Positions 5,112-8,991 of a DNA stretch of 8,991 nucleotides are shown piece after piece. Within the stretch, counting starts at the first letter, position 1, and the number at the start of each line of letters is the position of its first letter. The position numbers and the translations under genes are program-made. The stretch is from NCBI GenBank assembly GCA_027028805.1, contig JALVHX010000198.1, positions 1-8,991 on the forward strand, written 5' to 3'. Source of the stretch: Desulfurococcales archaeon (GTDB taxonomy: Archaea > Thermoproteota > Thermoprotei_A > Sulfolobales > Desulfurococcaceae). The notes below the pieces were generated by a model. It had not been told where the DNA came from, ran no database searches, and saw only the letters and a list, made by a program, of their open reading frames with translations.

Positions 5112-5834
5112 TTGAGCGATATAGGTATGTTTAGCCCGGTTTTCGACAGCGAGATCAAGAGGATCATCATGGAGGGTGAGCGCGGCGGGGAGCGGTCTGA
5201 GCCGCCTCCCCGTATCTCGCCCGTCTATACTGGGCGCGGCAGGCTCTATGGGTTAAAGGTCTCGGTGGATAGGGGCTATGTTAACGATGTTGTCAGGATG
5301 GTTGTGTCCAGCGATGCTGTTTCCACGGTTTTCCTATACGGTATACTTGACAGGGATCCATCAATACTTGTATTCACTGTTTCATGTGACAGGGAGAGCG
5401 ATGTATGGGGGCTGGTGGACGGGATAGTGTCTCTGCCGGGTGTTGAGAGCGTCGAGGTGTTGAAGACTTCGGGTGATGTGGGTGATATTCTCGCGAACCC
5501 ATGGATGTTTCCGCCGCGCATAGGGAGCGAGAAGCTGGTTATGGTGCCTGAGCGCGTGTTCGACGGCTTGATGTCTAGTGTGGACGCCGCGGACCTGCTT
5601 GCTGAGGGCTTGCTGCGTGTTCTGGGCAGGGAGAGGCTTGCCCCGCAGACTGTTCTTAGGCTAGTCGAGGTGCTCGGGTATTGTTCAATCATTGCCGTCG
5701 GCGAGAACGGCGAGATACGTGTACGTGTCGGCGGTGGCTTGGAGAAATGTCGTTTCTGCGGGAGACTTATAGCCAGGCTAACTGATAAGAAGGTTCGTGT
5801 AGAACCCGGTAGCTGTATGATAATAATTGAATGA
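5112..5834 (+). CDS. Unrecognised protein: ACT-like domain plus CxxC-containing C-terminal domain
   Basis: I do not recognise a named family for this 240-residue soluble protein. After a polar N-terminus (about 1-40), residues 45-118 read as strand-helix-strand-strand-helix-strand (LYGLKVSVD, YVNDVVRMVV, VSTVFLYGI, ILVFTVSCD, VWGLVDGIV, VESVEVLK), the ACT/ferredoxin-like order found in small-molecule-sensing regulators. Residues about 142-240 form a second alpha/beta domain with a cysteine in GYC (191), the pair KCRFCG (213 and 216) and GSC (235), which could bind zinc or a cluster. There is no DNA-binding motif I can name. TTG 5112 is 6 bases after GGTGG (5101-5105). ATG 5127 is the alternative start and loses only five residues. 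It is divergent from nadE and has its own TATA box. The gene ends 119 bases before the lipid-synthesis gene. Confidence 0.75.
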   Translation: MSDIGMFSPVFDSEIKRIIMEGERGGERSEPPPRISPVYTGRGRLYGLKVSVDRGYVNDVVRMVVSSDAVSTVFLYGILDRDPSILVFTVSCDRESDVWGLVDGIVSLPGVESVEVLKTSGDVGDILANPWMFPPRIGSEKLVMVPERVFDGLMSSVDAADLLAEGLLRVLGRERLAPQTVLRLVEVLGYCSIIAVGENGEIRVRVGGGLEKCRFCGRLIARLTDKKVRVEPGSCMIIIE

Positions 5835-5848
5835 GACAGGGAACACGT

Positions 5849-5905
5849 ATGGCCCGGTGGATGAGGAGACGACGGTCTAACGAGCCCCGCCGCCGGGGGC
5901 TGTGA
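5849..5905 (+). CDS. Possible 18-residue arginine-rich peptide
   Basis: In the 119-base gap before the DGGGP synthase gene, ATG 5849 opens an ORF reading MARWMRRRRSNEPRRRGL, with TGA at 5903-5905. Half or nearly half of its residues are arginine. It is shorter than known archaeal eL41 ribosomal proteins and has no clear SD, so it may be chance in GC-rich DNA. Its 3' part is also the hairpin at 5883-5901, which is enough to explain the CGC/CGG codons there. Confidence 0.15.
   Translation: MARWMRRRRSNEPRRRGL
5883..5901 (+). repeat. GC-rich inverted repeat (hairpin)
   Basis: AGCCCC and GGGGCT pair perfectly across a 7-base loop GCCGCCG. It is a strong stem in the gap between two plus-strand genes, about 50 bases before the next ATG. 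No T-run follows, so it does not look like a terminator. It is followed at once by the 10-base palindrome GAGAATTCTC (5907-5916). Confidence 0.4.
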
Positions 5906-5953
5906 AGAGAATTCTCCTTGCCGACACTGGGGGCGGAGCAGTGGTGGATAACT

Positions 5954-6787
5954 ATGCTGCGCGACCTGTTTATGCTTATGCGTCCCGTGAACTGTTTAAT
6001 GACAGGGGTCTCGGTTATCCTCGCCTACATAGTCTTCGGGGGGCGGGGTTCTCTCCCCGTCTACCTGGCCGGGTTCGCTACAGGCCTACTGGTTTGCGCG
6101 GCCTCTATGTATATAAATGATGTAGTCGACGCCGAGGTTGATAGGATCAATAAGCCGTGGAAGCCTATTCCCTCGGGCAGGATGAGCCCTGTGCTCGTGA
6201 AAAGGCTCTCGATAATATATGTCTTGGCTGCGCTCGCCATAAACATGTTCATAGGATACTATGCCGCAGTGGTTGTAGCCGCCTACGCGGCGGTCTCCTA
6301 TCTATACAGCTTCCTTAGGAGATACTGGTGGTCGCACCTTCTTGTGAGCACCAGTACCACGGCCCCGTTCATATATGGTTACGCGCTCGCCGGGTTTCCG
6401 GGGGATAGGCTTCTCTTCGCCACCTTGTTCTCGGCCGTTGTCTTCGTCATAAACACGGGCAGGGAGATCGCGAAGAGCGTGGGCGATGTAGAGGGGGATA
6501 GGGCGGCAGGCTATTCTACCGCGGCCCTCAGGTTCGGCGTCGAGAGCGCGGCTCAGGCCCCGTTGGTGCTGGGCATTATAGGTGGCGTGTTGGCCGAGTA
6601 CTTGTTTATTGTGGGTGAGGCGGGGCTGCTCTATGCTCTTCTCCTGGGGGTGGCTGACGCCGTGTATCTCTACTACGCGTATATGCTTGCCAGGAGCCCT
6701 ACGCGGGAGATGAGCGAGCGCGCTAAAAACGGTATGATAAAGGCTATGATGCTCGCCTTACTCGGTTTCGCCCTATCAGGGCTCTAG
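5954..6787 (+). CDS. Digeranylgeranylglyceryl phosphate synthase (UbiA family)
   Basis: This membrane enzyme adds the second geranylgeranyl chain to geranylgeranylglyceryl phosphate, the second ether-bond step of archaeal lipid synthesis. The 277-residue length and about eight or nine membrane helices fit the UbiA family. The two prenyl-diphosphate/Mg2+ motifs are present: NDVVDAEVD (55-63), followed by KPWKPIPSG, and DVEGD (178-182) in REIAKSVGDVEGDRAAGYST. The N-terminal LMRPVNCLMTG is typical of DGGGP synthases rather than of quinone or heme prenyltransferases. I chose ATG 5954, which follows GGTGGAT (5943-5949). A TTG at 5918 would add 12 residues. It has no clear TATA box of its own and may be read with the ACT-like gene. 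Its end overlaps the isomerase gene on the other strand by 12 bases. Confidence 0.9.
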   Translation: MLRDLFMLMRPVNCLMTGVSVILAYIVFGGRGSLPVYLAGFATGLLVCAASMYINDVVDAEVDRINKPWKPIPSGRMSPVLVKRLSIIYVLAALAINMFIGYYAAVVVAAYAAVSYLYSFLRRYWWSHLLVSTSTTAPFIYGYALAGFPGDRLLFATLFSAVVFVINTGREIAKSVGDVEGDRAAGYSTAALRFGVESAAQAPLVLGIIGGVLAEYLFIVGEAGLLYALLLGVADAVYLYYAYMLARSPTREMSERAKNGMIKAMMLALLGFALSGL

Positions 6788-7771
6788 CCCCAGTATGCTC
6801 GGCGCGTTCTTCTTGTATAGGCTTATGCTCCGTGTCTCTAACGGGTCTATGCCACGGGTTCTCGCAAGCTTTACGCTTGCTAGTCCTAGGACGAGGCTAC
6901 CGTAGAGCAGTTTTTCTAGGAGGGTGGAGCCTTTCAGCGTCACCCTGTGGACGGGGTATCCTTTTTCCCGGTATATTTTCTCCATGAAATCCACGAGCCC
7001 GGCGCCTACAGGGTCTCCGGGATCGCTTATGGATACTATGCACCATTTGTCGGTGAAGGGCTTCTCCCATCCAACTATATCGTTGTGCGCCCACTCTGGC
7101 GCCACGTCTATTTTTACAGGCGTCTTAGCGTTCTCGTTGAACTCGTTCTTGCCCCGGATAGCCAGCACCTCTAGGGGGCTATGGGTTGCTATCACCGGTG
7201 TCGCCTGAGACCTGTATATGAATTCCGCGATCCTATATGCCTCCTCTACAGCGTTCTTCATTGTTTCCTCGAGAAAGGATATGGCCTTCTCGGCTTCTCC
7301 GCGGCCAACGGGCCCTATGCCGGCGGCATCCATGACGCCTAGCACTGCGTAGAGCATCTCCGGTAACGCGGTGCGCGGCGCTATGCCTGGCGTAACCTTT
7401 ACCACGGGTATATTTTTCTCCATCGCATCCTTCTCGAGGAAGCCGTTGCTTGTTATGACGACTACGCGTACGCCGCGGCGTAGTAGCTCCCTATACGCGA
7501 TCCTTGTCTCAAGCGTGTTGCCGCTATAGCTTATCACGAATGCTAGGTCCTCCTTCCCTATATAGGCGGGCACCCTGTTGCTCTTGGAGACTATGACTGG
7601 GGCGGCCCCTTTCTCGGATGATAGAGCCGCGACATAGTCTCCCGTGGAGCCGCTTCCACCCATACCGGTTATTATTACGAGCCTGGGAGAGGGCCCCTCC
7701 GGTTTCACGCGTCCCCATTTCTCTAGGCCTTTTCTGAGAAGCTCGGGCCATCCGAGATATATGTCCTCCAT
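6776..7771 (-). CDS. Bifunctional phosphoglucose/phosphomannose isomerase
   Basis: This enzyme interconverts glucose-6-phosphate or mannose-6-phosphate with fructose-6-phosphate in the cytoplasm, serving gluconeogenesis, glycolysis and sugar-nucleotide supply. The 331-residue length fits the archaeal dual-specificity PGI/PMI family. It has two SIS-type halves. Visible motifs are GMGGSGSTGD (36-45), SYSGNTLET (81-89) for sugar-phosphate binding, PRTALPEML with the conserved arginine (133), NEFNENAK (209-216) with the catalytic glutamate (210), EWAHND with the histidine (229), and a lysine-bearing C-terminus. ATG 7771 has a perfect GGAGGTG SD 6 bases before it. A GTG at 7780 is in frame but is part of that SD. 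A divergent promoter lies upstream. Confidence 0.92.
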   Translation of the reverse strand: MEDIYLGWPELLRKGLEKWGRVKPEGPSPRLVIITGMGGSGSTGDYVAALSSEKGAAPVIVSKSNRVPAYIGKEDLAFVISYSGNTLETRIAYRELLRRGVRVVVITSNGFLEKDAMEKNIPVVKVTPGIAPRTALPEMLYAVLGVMDAAGIGPVGRGEAEKAISFLEETMKNAVEEAYRIAEFIYRSQATPVIATHSPLEVLAIRGKNEFNENAKTPVKIDVAPEWAHNDIVGWEKPFTDKWCIVSISDPGDPVGAGLVDFMEKIYREKGYPVHRVTLKGSTLLEKLLYGSLVLGLASVKLARTRGIDPLETRSISLYKKNAPSILGLEP

Positions 7772-7777
7772 CGGCGC

Positions 7778-7785
7778 CACCTCCC
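7778..7785 (-). promoter_or_regulatory. Strong Shine-Dalgarno of the isomerase gene
   Basis: Minus-strand GGGAGGTG is a full match to the archaeal anti-SD, 6 bases before ATG 7771. It decides the start in favour of 7771 over the GTG at 7780. Confidence 0.8.
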
Positions 7786-7811
7786 TACGTGGCCCCGGGT
7801 TTCCCGGTATT

Positions 7812-7820
7812 CTTTATATC
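7812..7820 (-). promoter_or_regulatory. TATA box of the isomerase gene
   Basis: GATATAAAG on the minus strand is a good box A. Transcription would start near 7790, giving a leader of about 20 bases that contains the SD. It shares the dyad ATATCG-N6-CGATAT (7816-7833) with the divergent promoter. Confidence 0.5.
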
Positions 7821-7833
7821 GCGTCAACGATAT
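7816..7833. repeat. Dyad spanning two divergent TATA boxes
   Basis: ATATCG and CGATAT form a perfect 6-bp inverted repeat with a 6-base spacer. Each arm overlaps one of the two outward-facing TATA boxes. It could be an operator for a shared regulator, or merely the symmetry that two opposed TATA boxes produce. Confidence 0.35.
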
Positions 7834-7838
7834 TTATA
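7830..7838 (+). promoter_or_regulatory. TATA box of the divergent plus-strand gene
   Basis: ATATTTATA faces right, with a start expected near 7860 and a leader of about 45 bases. A second AT-rich run (AATTATATG, 7887-7895) is nearer the gene, but would place the transcript start at or after the TTG at 7908. Confidence 0.4.
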
Positions 7839-7907
7839 CAGGCTAAATGGATCAAGGGATCATTGTCTATCGTGCCCTGTGCCTAATAATTATATGGTGT
7901 AGAGGCC

Positions 7908-8576
7908 TTGGCGGCGGAGCCGTTTTATCCACGGGTGTTTTTTCGCGGCAGATGGGTTGTCGCGGGCCACGAGGCGTGGGCGAGGCAGGTTCTGGCTGTG
8001 CACCTGGCCTTGGAGGCCAGCAGGCTGGGTAGGGTGGTAGTGGTTCCCGGCGAGGCCGTTGATCCCCGTGTTCTGGACGCCTTGGCGGGCTCTGTTGCCC
8101 GCGCGGTCTTGGATAACGTTGTCCTGGGTGGATGGGAGCTTGTCCGCGGGGAGGGCGTGATGCTTGTCTTGGTGGAGCCGCGTTTCCTTAAGAGTGATTA
8201 TCCGGGCTATGGCTCTGTTGTCGCGTTCGTGGAGAAGCGTAGGGGGATCCGCGCGCCCCGTGGATGGAGGCGGGTTGATATGATGCGTGTCTCCGGCCGC
8301 GTATTCGAGCTCTCCTCTCCCCTTTTCACGATCCGTCTGGTGGTGTCGCCTAGCGGTGTTAGGCCGGCATCGGCGCCTGGGAGGCTCTATGAAAAGGCCT
8401 TGAGGGTTCTCCGCGAGGCGCTTATAGACTATGGTGAGCTCAGGGTTAGGGATGCTGTGGATGTGTTGAGCCATGAGCTGGGCGTGGGCCGCAGGGATGC
8501 GCGCCGCGTGTTAGCGGTTCTCGTGGATAAGGGATATATACGCGTCGAGTCCGGCTACATTATTATACGGTACTAG
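7908..8576 (+). CDS. Unrecognised protein: degenerate RecA/RadB-like domain plus C-terminal winged helix
   Basis: I do not recognise a named family for this 222-residue protein. Residues 160-222 read as a winged helix (helices EKALRVLREALID, VRDAVDVLSHEL, RRDARRVLAVLVDKG, then wing strands YIRVESGYIIIRY). The N-terminal part recalls RadA/RadB. GHEAWARQVLAVHLALEA sits where the Walker A loop and following helix would be, but lacks GxxGxGK[ST]. VVVVPGEAVDPRVLDAL resembles the RadA strand-D-T-E-x-x-F-R-P-E-R segment, AVLDNVVL resembles LDNIxVA, and VMLVLVEPRF sits where Walker B would be. ATP binding looks lost. TTG 7908 is the only start before the upstream in-frame TAA (7884). GGTG at 7896-7899 is 8 bases before it. 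The RecA link is inference by eye. Confidence 0.7.
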   Translation: MAAEPFYPRVFFRGRWVVAGHEAWARQVLAVHLALEASRLGRVVVVPGEAVDPRVLDALAGSVARAVLDNVVLGGWELVRGEGVMLVLVEPRFLKSDYPGYGSVVAFVEKRRGIRAPRGWRRVDMMRVSGRVFELSSPLFTIRLVVSPSGVRPASAPGRLYEKALRVLREALIDYGELRVRDAVDVLSHELGVGRRDARRVLAVLVDKGYIRVESGYIIIRY

Positions 8577-8600
8577 CGTGGTAGTTGGCTCGGCGCCGGC

Positions 8601-8610
8601 TTATCTTATA
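8601..8610 (+). promoter_or_regulatory. Possible TATA box of the terminal gene
   Basis: TTATCTTATA precedes ATG 8645 by about 35-45 bases. Transcription would begin near 8633, giving a very short leader without a clear SD. Confidence 0.35.
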
Positions 8611-8644
8611 CGGCCTTGTTTGTGGAGAGAAAAAGGGCTGGGCT

Positions 8645-8991
8645 ATGAGGATCCCTGGCTGGGCTATGGCTTTGTTGGCGGTTTTTCTTAGGAGGGGTGG
8701 GTTTAGGACGTATACCCCGGTTCTCGTCTACGCTACTGTCTTCGCCACGGCGTTCTCGGCTCCAGGGGTTCTGGCTAATGCTTTGAAGCCGTATATGGGC
8801 GGTGTCTCGGAGTATGCCGTGTCTAGTGGATGCTATGTTCCCTTGAACATACCCGCCTATGCCAGCTCCCTTGTCCATTCTCTAGGCGTCTTCAACGCCG
8901 CGGTTTTGTCGATAATAGTGGTTGTCTCCGTGATCAATGTATCGATGCGTTCCCGTGTAATGGCTGAGGAGACCCGTTTTCTCGCCTCGGT
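8645..8991 (+). CDS. N-terminal part of a probable FtsX-like ABC permease
   Basis: The gene runs off the right edge, and 115 residues are visible. An N-terminal basic segment (LAVFLRRGGFRTYTP, 11-25) leads into a membrane helix (about 26-47). A short outside segment with a cysteine (SGCYVP, 61-66) follows, then a second helix (about 81-101), then MRSRVMAEETRFLAS. A helix followed by R-x-R-x-x-x-[AE]-E-x-x-x-L is the hallmark of the FtsX/MacB permease core, where R-E-I-x-x-L-R-x-x-G-A follows the helix. The loop between the two helices is much shorter than MacB's periplasmic domain. The start is the first ATG in the frame, and no other in-frame start lies between it and the preceding gene. The transported substrate is unknown. 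A different multi-helix membrane protein is possible. Confidence 0.55.
   Translation, partial: MRIPGWAMALLAVFLRRGGFRTYTPVLVYATVFATAFSAPGVLANALKPYMGGVSEYAVSSGCYVPLNIPAYASSLVHSLGVFNAAVLSIIVVVSVINVSMRSRVMAEETRFLAS

Noticed and set aside
4930..5115. Plus-strand ORF of 61 codons upstream of the ACT-like gene
   Set aside because: It runs through the TATA box at 5031-5039 and the divergent promoter region, has no SD, and its codon choice is not that of the neighbours. Its TGA overlapping TTG 5112 is suggestive but not enough.
5902..6120. Plus-strand ORF of 72 codons overlapping the start of the DGGGP synthase gene
   Set aside because: It lies in another frame across the conserved UbiA N-terminus and gives no recognisable protein.
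7890..8474. Long minus-strand ORF of 194 codons antisense to the winged-helix gene
   Set aside because: Its protein is rich in His, Pro, Arg and Gln with no domain pattern, and it mirrors the GC-biased codons of the plus-strand gene, which has a consistent fold pattern.
8606..8878. Minus-strand ORF of 90 codons at the right edge
   Set aside because: It is antisense to the FtsX-like reading frame, whose two membrane helices and following RxR-E motif are coherent, and it has no start signals.
1..8991. Insertion sequences, CRISPR arrays, integrase or attachment site at the tRNA, toxin-antitoxin pair
   Set aside because: No repeated spacer pattern, transposase or integrase motif, or duplicated tRNA 3' end is visible. 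The tRNA is flanked by ordinary genes.

Overview
The window reads as ordinary chromosomal DNA of a hyperthermophilic crenarchaeon, most likely of the order Desulfurococcales (for example the Hyperthermus/Pyrolobus/Pyrodictium neighbourhood). That placement is inference. The signs are AGG-dominated arginine and ATA-rich isoleucine codons, archaeal TATA boxes, a mix of GGTG/GGAGGTG Shine-Dalgarno (SD) starts and weak TTG/GTG starts, and archaeal families such as DUF2070, digeranylgeranylglyceryl-phosphate synthase and a dual-specificity phosphoglucose/phosphomannose isomerase. I see no insertion sequence, CRISPR array, phage gene or obvious transferred block.

Layout. Positions 1-127 hold the C-terminus of a gene cut by the window edge, possibly an ABC ATPase. 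A tRNA-Ile(GAT) with encoded CCA follows at 352-428. Next comes a four-gene plus-strand cluster: a seven-helix membrane protein built from a threefold repeat, a DUF2070 membrane protein with a His/Asp-rich soluble domain, a 93-residue protein of unknown function, and a HAD-IIA (NagD-like) phosphatase. The phosphatase runs tail to tail into nadE (NAD+ synthetase, minus strand), overlapping it by 10 bases. Divergent from nadE is an unrecognised protein with an ACT-like domain and a CxxC-containing C-terminal domain. It is followed, same strand, by a UbiA-family DGGGP synthase of archaeal ether-lipid synthesis. That gene overlaps by 12 bases the convergent minus-strand isomerase gene. A compact divergent promoter separates the isomerase from an unrecognised protein that looks like a degenerate RecA/RadB-type domain joined to a winged helix. 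The window closes with the start of a probable FtsX-like ABC permease.

How the genes relate. NAD synthesis, membrane lipid assembly and hexose-phosphate interconversion are separate housekeeping steps and do not form one pathway. The first four-gene cluster looks like an operon, with short gaps and one visible upstream TATA box. It pairs two membrane proteins of unknown role with a phosphatase.

The best candidate for something undescribed is the minus-strand leader of nadE. It carries two consecutive box C / box D pairs with a perfect 5-bp hairpin between them, just downstream of a TATA box. The same hairpin would also bury the nadE SD. It may be a C/D-box guide RNA overlapping nadE, a translational switch, or both. 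The other points worth checking are the threefold repeat protein, the degenerate RecA-like protein, and an 18-codon arginine-rich ORF upstream of the DGGGP synthase.
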